Shown piece after piece: positions 47,751-56,729 of a stretch of DNA of 64,000 nt. Where the stretch lies: NCBI RefSeq assembly GCF_015354245.1, contig NZ_JADKYZ010000004.1, positions 310,001-374,000 of the forward strand, in the 5' to 3' direction. The notes under the pieces are model-generated. The model saw only the letters and a program-made list of their open reading frames with translations, made no database searches and had not been told where the DNA came from. The stretch is from Diaphorobacter caeni. GTDB taxonomy: Bacteria; Pseudomonadota; Gammaproteobacteria; Burkholderiales; Burkholderiaceae_C. The translations under genes were made by a program, and so were the position numbers. Each line of letters begins with the position of its first letter. Positions within the stretch are counted from its first letter, which is position 1.

Positions 47751-48143
47751 ATGAGAACGAACACCACCACGACATCCCGTTTCGCCACCACCTTGCCCGA
47801 GCCGCCCTACTACGCGGTGATCTTCAGCTCGTCACGCACGCCCGGCGAGCAGGGCTACGCCGCCATGGCGGACCGCATGGCCGAGCTGGCATCCGAACAG
47901 CCCGGCTACCTCGGCGCGGAGAGCACGCGCGACGCCGAGGGCTTCGGCATCACCGTGTCGTACTGGCAGAGCGAAGCCGACATCCGCCGCTGGAAGCAGA
48001 ACGCCGAGCACATGATCGCTCAGCGCGAGGGACACAAAACCTGGTACGAACATTTCGAAATCCGCATCGCCCGCGTCGAACGCGCCTACGGCACCTCGGT
48101 AATCTCCGAACCGGCCAACACCCCATCGAATCACAGACCATGA
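47751..48143 (+). CDS. Antibiotic-biosynthesis-monooxygenase (ABM) domain protein
   Basis: 130 residues from the ATG at 47751 (AGGAG 11 bases upstream; another ATG at 47724). A single ABM/HmoA-like ferredoxin fold: [69 protein letters not shown]. Family members degrade haem or oxidise quinols, and many have unknown roles. It sits inside the urease accessory genes, 37 bp after ureF, and overlaps ureG by 4 bp (ATGA), so it is translated with ureG. No link to nickel or urease is known to me. Confidence 0.85.
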   Translation: MRTNTTTTSRFATTLPEPPYYAVIFSSSRTPGEQGYAAMADRMAELASEQPGYLGAESTRDAEGFGITVSYWQSEADIRRWKQNAEHMIAQREGHKTWYEHFEIRIARVERAYGTSVISEPANTPSNHRP

Positions 48144-48814
48144 ACACCACCACCGCCTCCGCTCTGCACCACATCCCCCACCGCACCAAGAAGCTGCCCC
48201 CGCTGCGCGTAGGCATCGGCGGCCCGGTGGGCTCGGGCAAGACCACCATCCTCGAAATGCTCTGCAAGGCCATGCGCGACAAATGGGACCTCGTCGCCAT
48301 CACCAACGACATCTACACCAAGGAAGACCAGCGCCTGCTCACCATCAGCGGCGCGCTGCCCGCCGAGCGCATCATGGGCGTGGAAACCGGAGGATGTCCA
48401 CACACGGCGATTCGCGAGGACGCGTCGATCAACCTCGAAGCCATCGATCGCATGCTGGGCGAGTTCCCCGATGCCGACATCATCTTCATCGAGTCCGGAG
48501 GCGACAACCTGGCAGCCACCTTCAGCCCCGAACTCAGCGACCTCACCATCTACGTGATCGACGTGGCCGCCGGTGAAAAAATCCCGCGCAAGGGCGGCCC
48601 CGGCATCACCAAGAGCGACCTTTTCGTGATCAACAAAACCGACCTCGCTCCGTACGTCGGCGCGAATCTCGACGTGATGAAAAGCGACACCGAACGCATG
48701 CGCACCGGCCCCAAGGGCCAGCTCAAGCCCTTCGTCATGACCAATCTGAAGACGCTCGCGGGCCTCGATGAAGTCGTGGCCTTCATCGAGAAGCAAGGCC
48801 TGCTGACCGCCTGA
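48140..48814 (+). CDS. ureG: Urease accessory GTPase UreG
   Basis: 224 residues. The P-loop [10 protein letters not shown] is at 27-36. [38 protein letters not shown] (with the metal-binding Cys-Pro-His) and [14 protein letters not shown] (GTP-binding NKTD) follow. It carries nickel and hydrolyses GTP during urease activation. Last gene of the operon; terminator follows. Confidence 0.97.
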   Translation: MNTTTASALHHIPHRTKKLPPLRVGIGGPVGSGKTTILEMLCKAMRDKWDLVAITNDIYTKEDQRLLTISGALPAERIMGVETGGCPHTAIREDASINLEAIDRMLGEFPDADIIFIESGGDNLAATFSPELSDLTIYVIDVAAGEKIPRKGGPGITKSDLFVINKTDLAPYVGANLDVMKSDTERMRTGPKGQLKPFVMTNLKTLAGLDEVVAFIEKQGLLTA

Positions 48815-48826
48815 ATCCACGGAACT

Positions 48827-48857
48827 GCTGCAGGGCCCGTTTCTTGAGCCCTGCAGC
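48827..48857 (+). terminator. Terminator hairpin after ureG
   Basis: GCTGCAGGGC-N11-GCCCTGCAGC with TTTTT seven bases further on. It ends the ure operon and overlaps the alternative TTG start (48844) of the next gene, which argues against that start. Confidence 0.7.
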
Positions 48858-48924
48858 GACGCAGTTTTTCTGCGCCGGCCGTTCAGTAGAATCGCGCCAA
48901 GTTCCACCAACAAGCGCGGCTACA

Positions 48925-49677
48925 TTGGACAAGACATTCATCAAAGGGCTGGTGCTCCTCGAAGCCATGGCCCGCAATGACAAGGGCTCTGGCGTGAGCG
49001 AGCTTGCATCGCAGCTGCTGCTCAACAAAAGCAATGTGCACCGCCTGCTGCAGGCGCTGGTCCATCAGGGCTTCGCACGCAAGAACGCCGAGACCAACCG
49101 CTACGAACTCACGATGAAGATGTGGGAGCTCGGCTCGCGCATCTCCGCCAAGCTCGACGTGCGGCTCGAATCCCTGCCCTTCATGAAGCAGCTCGCCGAA
49201 GAGACGCAGGAAACCGTCCACCTGTCCATCCTCGACGGCGCCGAAGTCCTCTACATCGAAAAGATCGACAGCCCCCAGCCCGTGCGCGCCTACACCACCG
49301 TCGGCGGCCGCGCCCCGGCGCAATGCGTGGCCACCGGCAAAGCCATGCTCGCCTGGGCCGACGAGGAAGTGCTAGGCGTCGTGAAAGCCAAGCTCAAGCC
49401 CCACACAGACAAGTCCATCGTCCGCTTCGGCGACCTGCGCAAGCAGCTCGAAGACATCCGCCAATTCGGCTACGCGATCAACACCGGCGAATGGCGCGCC
49501 CAGGTCGTCGGCGCAGCCGCTCCGATCCGCGACGCGTCGGGCCACGTGGTGGCCGCGCTGGGCATTTCAGGCCCTGCGGAACGGCTTGAAGTGGAAGGCC
49601 TCAAGAAGAGCGGAGCGCGGCTGATCGAGGTGACGGAAATGGTGTCGCGGAGGTTGGGGTTCAGCCGGGGGTATTGA
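48925..49677 (+). CDS. IclR-family transcriptional regulator
   Basis: 250 residues from the TTG at 48925 (reading MDKTFIKGLVLLEAM). No ATG fits, and an earlier TTG at 48844 lies in the terminator of ureG. The winged helix (GVSELASQLLLNKSNVHRLLQALVHQGFARKN) is followed by the IclR effector domain (LSILDGAEVLYIEKIDSPQPVRAYTTVGGRAPAQCVATGKAMLA). TAGAAT at 48887-48892 is a likely -10. It probably controls the catabolic genes at 50-60 kb through the paired TTCCA-N5-TGGAA palindromes. Confidence 0.88.
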   Translation: MDKTFIKGLVLLEAMARNDKGSGVSELASQLLLNKSNVHRLLQALVHQGFARKNAETNRYELTMKMWELGSRISAKLDVRLESLPFMKQLAEETQETVHLSILDGAEVLYIEKIDSPQPVRAYTTVGGRAPAQCVATGKAMLAWADEEVLGVVKAKLKPHTDKSIVRFGDLRKQLEDIRQFGYAINTGEWRAQVVGAAAPIRDASGHVVAALGISGPAERLEVEGLKKSGARLIEVTEMVSRRLGFSRGY

Positions 49678-49726
49678 ATCTCACGCAAGGCAGGGAGCAA
49701 ATTCCCTCTACAGGACAGGAGTACCC

Positions 49727-50170
49727 ATGGAAGCGCTGATTGCACTGGTGACTCAGTGGAAAGCAGAGGGATTGCGCCTCGCAGAGCCGGTCCCCGCAAT
49801 CGCGGTCCAGAAGGTGTTTTCAAGTTTTGGTGCCATCGCCACGCCCGACGTATTGGCGCTGTATTCCAGCATCGGCGGTATGCACGAAATGGACAAGGAG
49901 CTTTGGTGCCTTTGGCCACTGGACCGCATCGAACAAGAGAATGGGGTGAATTCGCACCACGGAGTGCCGTTCGCCGACTACATGATCAACAGTTGGTGCT
50001 ACCGTTTGAAGGACAACGGAGATGGCACAAGCGCTGTGCTGATTGATTCTCCGGACAGTTCATCAGCCGTTCTGGTGGCACGGTCCTTGGCTGAATTCCT
50101 TGAGATGTACAAGACAAACGCAGAGGAATTACTGAAGCCCGCGATAAATGGCAAGCACCCACTAGCATAA
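49727..50170 (+). CDS. SMI1/KNR4 (SUKH)-like protein
   Basis: 147 residues. LALYSSIGGMHEMDKELWCLWPLDRIEQEN, then VPFADYMINSWCYRLKDNGDG and ARSLAEFLEMYKTNAEELL, follow the layout of SUKH-superfamily proteins (IGG after the first helices; DYMI...; a terminal F-EFL--Y motif). Many SUKH proteins are immunity proteins against secreted toxins; no toxin gene is adjacent. Similarity is by eye, so the family call is moderate. It is 49 bp after the IclR gene and may be co-transcribed. Confidence 0.6.
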   Translation: MEALIALVTQWKAEGLRLAEPVPAIAVQKVFSSFGAIATPDVLALYSSIGGMHEMDKELWCLWPLDRIEQENGVNSHHGVPFADYMINSWCYRLKDNGDGTSAVLIDSPDSSSAVLVARSLAEFLEMYKTNAEELLKPAINGKHPLA

Positions 50171-50226
50171 GATGATGCCACGTGACAGCAGGGCGAGGAC
50201 TCAAATGCCATGCACGTGATTCACTC

Positions 50227-50973
50227 TCATCCCGCCCGATACACCCTGATCCTCTCCTTCAGCCCCGGCGCCGAGGCGGATGCCACCAGCGCTGCCATGT
50301 CTCCCTCGCGGTGCGCCGCATCCCGGGTCAGATCGCGCAGGAACTGGCGGCTTGCGGGGGGCAGCGACAGGGTGCTCTCGGAGGTCTTGTCGATCAGCGC
50401 GGGCCATTCTTCCTGCGTTGCCGTGCCTTGGATGAAGCCGATCCCGCGCGCATGTGCGTCGTCAAACGTCGCCGTCGTTTCCAGCAGCGAATACGCGTTG
50501 CCTTCCCCCACCAGTCCTGCGAGGCGGCGGGTGCCGAGGGCCAGGCCGAACTTCAGGCCGGGCATGCGGAATCTGGTTTGCGGCGCGCACCAGCGATGGC
50601 GGCACGCGGCGAACAGGTCCACGCCTGCGCCGAAGTTGTTGCCGTGCGCGAGGGCCAGCGTGGCGAAGGGGCCGTAGGCGATTTCCTGGAGCAGGGCTTC
50701 GATGCGCACGAAGCGCAGCAGCAGATCGCCCTCGCTTTGTTCTTCAAAGTCCGTGAAGTCGAAGCCCGCCGAGAAGTTGGCGCCCGCGCCTTGCAGCACG
50801 AGCAATGGCACCTGCGCCTGCTTGGCCTCATGCACGGCCGCAAGCAGCGCCTCGATCAAGTCGGCGGACAACGCATTGCGCTTCTCGGGGCGGTTAAGTG
50901 TCAGGGCCCAGTGCGTGGGCGTCCTGTCGATCAGCAGCACGGAGGTCGCGCTCGAAGTGCCGGTCTCGCTCAT
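50227..50973 (-). CDS. Enoyl-CoA hydratase/isomerase family protein
   Basis: 248 residues, crotonase fold. HWALTLNRPEKRNALSADLIEALL, GAGANFSAGFDFTDFEEQ (oxyanion-hole segment), then PFATLALAHGNNFGAGVDLFAACRHRW. The usual second Glu at the active site is not obvious in this copy, so the reaction may not be hydration. It overlaps the CoA-transferase gene by 4 bp. Confidence 0.85.
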   Translation of the reverse strand: MSETGTSSATSVLLIDRTPTHWALTLNRPEKRNALSADLIEALLAAVHEAKQAQVPLLVLQGAGANFSAGFDFTDFEEQSEGDLLLRFVRIEALLQEIAYGPFATLALAHGNNFGAGVDLFAACRHRWCAPQTRFRMPGLKFGLALGTRRLAGLVGEGNAYSLLETTATFDDAHARGIGFIQGTATQEEWPALIDKTSESTLSLPPASRQFLRDLTRDAAHREGDMAALVASASAPGLKERIRVYRAG

Positions 50974-52157
50974 GATGCGGCGACCTTGCTGTCGGCGGAT
51001 GCGGTCGCCGTGAGCACTTCACCGTTGTGCTCGCCGAGCGCGGGCGGGTTCATGCGCACGGGCTGCCCCTGGCCGTTGATCTTGATGGGCGAGACAAAGG
51101 TTCTGGTGACGTTGTCGCCCGGCAGCGTGATGTTCTGCACCCAGTCCATGTGCTCGACCTGCGGATCCTGCAGCACCTGCGAGTAGCTGTTGATCGGCGC
51201 GCTCGGCACGCCGACGCCCGCGAATGCGGTGAGCCAGTGGCCGACGTTGTGCTGCAGGAATTTCACTTCAAGCAGATCGCGCAGCGCGACCTGGTGCTTG
51301 GCGCGCAGCGTGGGGGAGGTGAAGCGCTCGTCGTCCAGCAGCTCGGGCATGCCGACGACTTCCGTCACCGAGCGCCACAGCGCGTTGTTGCCTGCCGCCA
51401 TCGCGAAGTAACCATCGCTGCAGCGAAACGCCTGGTACGGCGCGTTGCGTGGGTGGGCCGATCCGAGCTTGCCGGGGTCACGGCCGCTGCCGAAGTATTC
51501 CGACGTCTGCAGCGCGGCGATGGCCAGCGAGGTGCCGAGCATGGGCACGTCGAGGTGCGCGCCCTCGCCGGTCTGCTGCACGTGGCGCAGCGAGGCGGCG
51601 ACGGCGTAGGCGCCGTAGAGGCCCGCAGCAAAGTCGCTGAGCGGCACGCCGCATTTGACGGGCGCGCCACCGGCCTCGCCGGTCACGCTCATGATGCCGC
51701 TCATCGCCTGGATGGTGAGGTCGAAGCCGCCCTCGTTGGCGCGCGGGCCGGTCTGTCCGTAGGCCGAGATCGAGCAGTACAGGAGGCGCGGATTCACGGC
51801 CTTCAGCGTGTCGAAGTCGAGGCCGAGGCGCTTCATCACGCCGGGGCGGTTGTTCTCGATGAGTACATCCGCGGTGCGCACCAGCTCCTTCAGACTGGCG
51901 ATGTCGTCGGGCGACTTGAGGTCGAGGGTGATCGAGCGCTTGTTGCGGTTGAGCGAGGCGAAGTTCTCGCTGAAGCCGTCGGTGATGGGCGGCCAGGTAC
52001 GCAGCGTGTCGCCCCCCGTGGGATTCTCGATCTTGATGAGGTCGGCCCCCATGTCGGCCAGCAGCATGCCGCAGAACGGGCCGGCGGCGACGTTGCAGAG
52101 TTCGAGAACGCGAACGCCCTGCAGTGGAAGAACGGAGGTGCTGCTGCTCATGTTCAT
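50970..52157 (-). CDS. CaiB/BaiF family (class III) CoA-transferase
   Basis: 395 residues from the ATG at 52157 (AGGAG eight bases upstream). LQGVRVLELCNVAAGPFCGMLLADMGADLIKIENPTGGD is the family start. LNRNKRSITLDLKSPDDI, the catalytic Asp in GFDLTIQAMSGIMSVTGE, and GAYAVAASLRHVQQTGEGAHLDVPM follow. It moves CoA between carboxylic acids. First gene of a leftward pair whose promoter carries the palindrome at 52235-52249. Confidence 0.92.
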   Translation of the reverse strand: MNMSSSTSVLPLQGVRVLELCNVAAGPFCGMLLADMGADLIKIENPTGGDTLRTWPPITDGFSENFASLNRNKRSITLDLKSPDDIASLKELVRTADVLIENNRPGVMKRLGLDFDTLKAVNPRLLYCSISAYGQTGPRANEGGFDLTIQAMSGIMSVTGEAGGAPVKCGVPLSDFAAGLYGAYAVAASLRHVQQTGEGAHLDVPMLGTSLAIAALQTSEYFGSGRDPGKLGSAHPRNAPYQAFRCSDGYFAMAAGNNALWRSVTEVVGMPELLDDERFTSPTLRAKHQVALRDLLEVKFLQHNVGHWLTAFAGVGVPSAPINSYSQVLQDPQVEHMDWVQNITLPGDNVTRTFVSPIKINGQGQPVRMNPPALGEHNGEVLTATASADSKVAAS

Positions 52158-52185
52158 GGAATGGATCTCCTCGGGCTCGGTGGTC

Positions 52186-52205
52186 AGGTCAGGTCAGGTC
52201 AGGTC
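52186..52205. repeat. Pentanucleotide tandem repeat (AGGTC)x5
   Basis: Four exact AGGTC copies plus an AGGTC immediately before GGTGC, in the leader of the CoA-transferase gene. A five-base unit does not matter for reading frame here, but could change leader length by slipped-strand mispairing. Confidence 0.7.
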
Positions 52206-52234
52206 GGTGCGAGGCGGCTGCCTCACACTCATAT

Positions 52235-52249
52235 TTCCAATATATGGAA
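52235..52249. promoter_or_regulatory. Palindromic operator 1 (probable IclR-family site)
   Basis: TTCCA-ATATA-TGGAA, 78 bp upstream of the CoA-transferase start. Arms are identical to those of operator 2. IclR-type regulators bind palindromes of this kind (TGGAAAT-ATTTCCA in IclR itself). Confidence 0.65.
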
Positions 52250-52472
52250 CGTCGTTTCTAAAAAATCGAATCCAACAAATTCTATGCAAGCCCGCGCGAC
52301 GGTCAAGAACATTCGCGACGCGGGCCGACTTTGCAAGGCCCATCTTCGCAGAATTTCATCCGAAAACTGCTTGAACGCAGCGGTTTGGCAGGCCATGACG
52401 ACGTGGATCGTCGCGGAGGCGGTGCACGGCTGTGCTTATCCGATTTGCGCATGAGCATGCTCGGAATCCGCA

Positions 52473-52502
52473 TTGACACTCTTTTTTCATTGCCCGTATA
52501 GT
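52473..52502 (+). promoter_or_regulatory. Sigma-70 promoter of the rightward catabolic operon
   Basis: TTGACA (52473-52478), 18-bp spacer, TATAGT (52497-52502). Predicted start near 52509, about 95 bp before operator 2 and 143 bp before the first gene. Confidence 0.72.
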
Positions 52503-52602
52503 TGCGCCATCGATCGACACCCGGATTGATTTCGATCGTTTTGCGCTGCAGCCAGAGGCCGAAGGAGACTTCGGCCAATTTTCGATTCAGTTGAAGAACG
52601 GC

Positions 52603-52619
52603 ATTCCAAATATTGGAAT
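52603..52619. promoter_or_regulatory. Palindromic operator 2 (probable IclR-family site)
   Basis: ATTCCA-AATAT-TGGAAT, perfect 6-bp arms, 33 bp upstream of the first rightward gene and downstream of the promoter, where a bound regulator could block elongation. Confidence 0.65.
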
Positions 52620-52651
52620 ATCACCAGATCCACTGTGAAAGGGAACCAGGC

Positions 52652-53665
52652 ATGACGGGGTTTGACAGGACGACAAGACGAGGGGTTTTCGGCAGTCTGG
52701 GCGCTGCGGCGCTGGCCACGCTGACCATGTGGTCCGGAGTGCCGAGTGCGGCGAACGCGACGGAGGCCGGCAGCTATCCGGCCAAAGAAATCGTGTTCAT
52801 CGTGCCCTATCCGCCTGGTGGCAACAGCGACAACCTGGCGCGCATCTACGCGGACCGTCTGCGCCAGAAGCTCGGCGCGACCATCGTCATCGAGAACAAG
52901 CCCGGTGGCACGACGTCGCTGGGCACCGGCGTGGTGGCGCGCGCCAAGCCCGATGGCTACACGCTGCTGCTGGCCACGAGCACCGCATTCACCGTGCTGC
53001 CGCACCTGCGCAACGATCTGCCGTATGACCCGGTCAAGAGCTTCACCTTCGTGGGCTCCCTCGCCGGTTATCTGCCGGTGCTCGCGGTGCGCAACGAAGT
53101 GCCTGTCAACACGCTGCAGGAGTTCGTGGACTACGCGCGCAAGAACCCCGGCAAGCTCAGCTGGGGCTCGGCGGGCGTGGCATCGGGCGGACATCTGGCC
53201 GGCGAGATTCTGAAGAAGGACGCCAAGCTCGAGATGCTGCACGTGCCCTTCAAGGGCTCCGCCGATTCCCTCACCGCGATGCTCGGCGGGCACACGGATT
53301 TTCTGATCGACGGCGTGGGTCTGGAGGCGGTCAAGAGCGGCCGCGCCAAAGGCATCGTCACCTTCGCGAGCGAGCGCAATCCCGAGCTGCCCAACCTGCC
53401 CACGCCCAAGGAGGCGGGCTTCGACGTGACGCTGCCGTTCGAGGGATTCTGGGGCATCGCCGTTCCCGCAGGCACGCCGCAACCCATCGTCGACAAGCTG
53501 GCCAAGGCGCAGCGCGAGATCCTGGAGGAGCCCGAGACGCGCAAGCGCTTCGGCAACATCAGCCTGTCCGCCGGTTGGAAGCCTGGACCCGAATACACCC
53601 GCGACATCAAGACCAGCCGCACCTACTACGGCGATCTGCTCAAGAAGGTGAACCTGAGCCAGTGA
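52652..53665 (+). CDS. Bug-family (TctC) tripartite-tricarboxylate solute receptor
   Basis: 337 residues. A Tat-like signal (FDRTTRRGVFGSLGAAALATLTM) is cleaved near residue 34. The mature part begins with YPAKEIVFIVPYPPGGNSDNLAR, the Bug signature, followed by LGATIVIENKPGGTTSLGTGVVARAKPDGYTLLL. It binds a carboxylate substrate in the periplasm. No TctA/TctB membrane genes are here, so it either uses components encoded elsewhere or serves as a sensor. Confidence 0.9.
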   Translation: MTGFDRTTRRGVFGSLGAAALATLTMWSGVPSAANATEAGSYPAKEIVFIVPYPPGGNSDNLARIYADRLRQKLGATIVIENKPGGTTSLGTGVVARAKPDGYTLLLATSTAFTVLPHLRNDLPYDPVKSFTFVGSLAGYLPVLAVRNEVPVNTLQEFVDYARKNPGKLSWGSAGVASGGHLAGEILKKDAKLEMLHVPFKGSADSLTAMLGGHTDFLIDGVGLEAVKSGRAKGIVTFASERNPELPNLPTPKEAGFDVTLPFEGFWGIAVPAGTPQPIVDKLAKAQREILEEPETRKRFGNISLSAGWKPGPEYTRDIKTSRTYYGDLLKKVNLSQ

Positions 53666-53718
53666 CGCAGTGGACCCGTCCATTCCCGCCCCCACCTCAA
53701 CGGCAAGGAGACAGCAGC

Positions 53719-55860
53719 GTGTCGGCAGTGATGAAAGAACAAGCACAACGGAATCGGCCGCAGGGCGATGGCGCGTCGGCAGCGGTGAGCCGCTTTCTGA
53801 ATCCCGCGTCCATCGCGCTCCTCGGCGCGTCGGAGGACCAGTCCAAGTTCGGCGGGCGACTGCTTCGCATGCTGCTCAAGCACCGCTACGCGGGCCGGGT
53901 GCTGCCCATCAATCCGGCGCGCGGCGAGCTGTTCGGGCTGAAGGCCTGCGCCTCGCTCGATCAGCTCGAGGGCGCTCCCGATCTGGTCGTGTTCACCGTG
54001 CCTGCCGACAAGGTGCTTGAGCAGATCGAGCAGGCCGGACGGCTGGGCACGCGCGCTGCGCTGGTGATCTCGGCAGGGTTCTCGGACGCGGGTGAACAAG
54101 GGCTTGCACGCGAGCGGCAACTGCTTGAAATCAGCGCGCGCCACGGCATGCGCGTGATGGGCCCCAATTGCCTCGGCGTGGTCAGCGCGCCCCACCAGCT
54201 CGTGCTGTGCTCATCGCCGATCCTCGAGATCGACCGCATTCCTTCGCAACCCATCGGCTTCGTGAGTCAGAGCGGCGCGCTCATGACCACTTACTTTGAC
54301 CGTGCATGGGCCATGGGCGGCGGCTTCACGCATGGTTTCTCGGTGGGCAATCAGGCGGATCTGGAGCTCTGCGACTTCGTCGACTTCCTGATCGACGACC
54401 ACGCCACGCGCGTGATCTGCACCTATATCGAAGGCGTGAAGCATGCGACACGCTTTCGCAACACCGCACGCCGTGCCGCCGCCGCAGGCAAGCCCTGGCT
54501 TGCGGTGAAGGCGGGACGCTCGAGTGCTGGCAGCGCTGCGGCGTTCTCGCACACGGCCAGCGTGGCGGGTGACCACGCGGTGTTCGAGGCCGTGTGCCGC
54601 GAGGAAGGCGTGACGCTGCTCGACGACATGGGCGCGATGCTGCTACTGGCCAACTCCATGTGGCGCGACACCACGCGCGCCGTGCGCAAGGTGGCCATCG
54701 TCTCACCATCGGGCGGCGGCGGCGCGCTCGGCGCGGATGCGCTCGCCGACCAAGGCGTGGCGCTTTCGAGCTTCGCGGACGCCACACGCGCCGCGCTCGC
54801 GCCGCACTACCCCAAAGGACAGGCCGACAACCCGGTCGATCTGGGCGCGCGCAGCACGCAGGACCCAAAAGTGGTGGCAGAGGCCACGCTTGCCGCGATG
54901 GACGCCGACGACGACACCGACGTGGTGCTGGTCACCTCGTCCATGTGCCCGCAGGAGTGGGTCGATGGGCTCGTGGAGGTGAGCACGCGCGCCGATGCGG
55001 CGGCCACATCCAAACCCGTGATCTACGTGTTCGAGGCCGGAGTGACCTCGCAGGGCATGCGCGACAAGCTCGCCGCGCGCGGGTATGCGTTCTCTTCATC
55101 CAGCCTGGAAGCGGCACGCGCCATTGCGGGCTGGAAGCGCCGCAGCGACTGGCAGCCGCGCCGCACGCCGGAGCGTCCCTCGCAATGCGGGCCACTCGCC
55201 GACATGCCTCGGGGCACGCTGGACGAGGCACGCAGCAAGGCGCTGCTCGCGCAATATGGACTGCCGGTGAATGCCGGGCGGCTCGCCACATCGGCGGAGG
55301 ATGCAGCGGACGCCGCCGCCGCGATGGGCTTTCCGGTCGTGATGAAGATCGTCTCGCCCGACATCGTGCACAAGACCGAGGCGGGTGGCGTCGCGCTCAA
55401 CCTCCGCAGCGCCGACGAAGCCGCCAGCGCCTACGCACGCCTGATCGCCAACGCGCGCGCCTACAAGGCCGACGCGCATCTGGAAGGCGTGCTGGTGCAG
55501 GCCATGGCGCAGGGCGAGGTGGAGCTGCTGATCGGCGCGCGCTCCGATCCGCAGTTCGGCCCGATGGTGGTGTTCGGCGCGGGTGGCGTGCTGGTCGAGC
55601 TGCTGGCCGACCGCGTGGTGGCCTCGGCCCCGCTGGCTGCGCAGGACGTGGGCGCGGCGCTCGATGCGCTGCCCATTGGCCATCTGCTGAACGGCTACCG
55701 GGGCCGCACGCTCGACCGCGACGGCGTGATCGACGCCATCGTGCGCGTGAGCTGGCTGGCGAACGATCTGCGCGTTGCGGATTTCGAGCTCGACATCAAC
55801 CCGCTGATGGTCGCGCGCGAGCGCTGCATCGCGGTCGACGCGCGGCTGCAGATCCGCTGA
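53719..55860 (+). CDS. NDP-forming acyl-CoA synthetase (acetate-CoA ligase/CoA-acylating family)
   Basis: 713 residues from the GTG at 53719 (AAGGAG eight bases upstream). The N-terminal CoA-binding domain (PASIALLGASEDQSKFGGRLLRMLL) is followed by succinyl-CoA-synthetase-like ligase domains with the phospho-His loop SHTASVAGDHAVFEAV and MGPNCLG, then a C-terminal ATP-grasp domain (FPVVMKIVSPDIVHKTEAGGVAL, DFELDINPLMV). It activates a carboxylic acid with CoA at the cost of a nucleoside triphosphate. Its substrate is probably the acid taken up by this cluster. Confidence 0.9.
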   Translation: MSAVMKEQAQRNRPQGDGASAAVSRFLNPASIALLGASEDQSKFGGRLLRMLLKHRYAGRVLPINPARGELFGLKACASLDQLEGAPDLVVFTVPADKVLEQIEQAGRLGTRAALVISAGFSDAGEQGLARERQLLEISARHGMRVMGPNCLGVVSAPHQLVLCSSPILEIDRIPSQPIGFVSQSGALMTTYFDRAWAMGGGFTHGFSVGNQADLELCDFVDFLIDDHATRVICTYIEGVKHATRFRNTARRAAAAGKPWLAVKAGRSSAGSAAAFSHTASVAGDHAVFEAVCREEGVTLLDDMGAMLLLANSMWRDTTRAVRKVAIVSPSGGGGALGADALADQGVALSSFADATRAALAPHYPKGQADNPVDLGARSTQDPKVVAEATLAAMDADDDTDVVLVTSSMCPQEWVDGLVEVSTRADAAATSKPVIYVFEAGVTSQGMRDKLAARGYAFSSSSLEAARAIAGWKRRSDWQPRRTPERPSQCGPLADMPRGTLDEARSKALLAQYGLPVNAGRLATSAEDAADAAAAMGFPVVMKIVSPDIVHKTEAGGVALNLRSADEAASAYARLIANARAYKADAHLEGVLVQAMAQGEVELLIGARSDPQFGPMVVFGAGGVLVELLADRVVASAPLAAQDVGAALDALPIGHLLNGYRGRTLDRDGVIDAIVRVSWLANDLRVADFELDINPLMVARERCIAVDARLQIR

Positions 55861-55908
55861 CGACACGACTCTTTGCCAACAACGACACAACGAAGGAGAC
55901 TACCCACC

Positions 55909-56661
55909 ATGTCGCAATACGAATCCCTGCTGGTCGAGGACAAGGGCGATGGCGTCGTGCTGTTCACCATCAACCGCCCGCACAAGCGCAACGCGCTCAA
56001 CGCGACCGTGGTGCGCGAGCTGCAGGATGCGTTCATCCGCTTCGACGAAGACAGGAGCACGCGTGTGGCGGTGCTCACCAGCGCGGGCAACGAAGCTTTT
56101 TCGGCCGGTGCCGATCTGCATGAGTTCCCTGAGCTCTGGCGCTGCATTCCCACCGTGGGCTTTCAGACCGACAAGCCCATCATCGGCGCGGTCAGCGGCT
56201 GGTGCGTGGGCGGCGCGCTGGTGCTGGCGATGATGACCGACCTGCTCGTCGCGTCGGAGTCCTCCAAGTTCTACTACCCCGAGGCCAAGGTGGGCTTCAC
56301 CGGCGGCATCATCTCGGGCCTCGCCGCGCGCATTCCGCACCATGTGGCGATGGAGGTGATCCTGCTGTGCCGCACGCTGGAGGCGCGCCGCGCGTTCGAC
56401 ATCGGCTTCGTCAACGAGATCACGCCCGTGGGCGAGCAGGTGGATGCCGCGCTCAAGATGGCGCACGAGCTCGCGAAGATGTCGCCCATGGTGCTGGCCA
56501 CGCTCAAGCGCTTCGTCAACGAGGAAGTGCTGAGCAAGGGCCCCTCCGAACAGATGGCGCGCACCATGCGCCAGCTGAAGATGATCGAGGAGAGCGCCGA
56601 CTACCGTGAGGGTATGACCGCTTTCAAGGAAAAGCGCCAGCCGGTATACACGGGGAACTGA
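55909..56661 (+). CDS. Enoyl-CoA hydratase/isomerase family protein
   Basis: 250 residues, crotonase fold. GVVLFTINRPHKRNALNATVVRELQ, SAGNEAFSAGADLHEF and KPIIGAVSGWCVGGALVLAMMTDLLVASES. EAKVGFTGGIISGLAARI follows at the position of the catalytic Glu region (the usual PE is shifted). Starts 48 bp after the synthetase and is part of the same operon. Second crotonase of the cluster (compare 50227). Confidence 0.9.
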   Translation: MSQYESLLVEDKGDGVVLFTINRPHKRNALNATVVRELQDAFIRFDEDRSTRVAVLTSAGNEAFSAGADLHEFPELWRCIPTVGFQTDKPIIGAVSGWCVGGALVLAMMTDLLVASESSKFYYPEAKVGFTGGIISGLAARIPHHVAMEVILLCRTLEARRAFDIGFVNEITPVGEQVDAALKMAHELAKMSPMVLATLKRFVNEEVLSKGPSEQMARTMRQLKMIEESADYREGMTAFKEKRQPVYTGN

Positions 56662-56729
56662 GCCCCGAATTCACACATTCGCCGAATCAACGGCATCAAC
56701 CACATCAACCGTCAGGACCTTTCGCCCCC

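Larger units (their letters stand above)
52158..52651. other. Divergent control region between the two halves of the catabolic cluster
   Basis: 494 bp, no gene. It contains five tandem AGGTC units (52186-52205), a TTCCA-N5-TGGAA palindrome near each end (52235-52249 and 52604-52618), a good sigma-70 promoter (52473-52502) and an unassigned middle part. Confidence 0.6.

Noticed and set aside
48844-48924. Upstream TTG as the start of the IclR regulator
   Set aside because: It falls inside the ureG terminator hairpin and before the likely -10 box (TAGAAT); the start at 48925 gives a normal IclR N-terminus.
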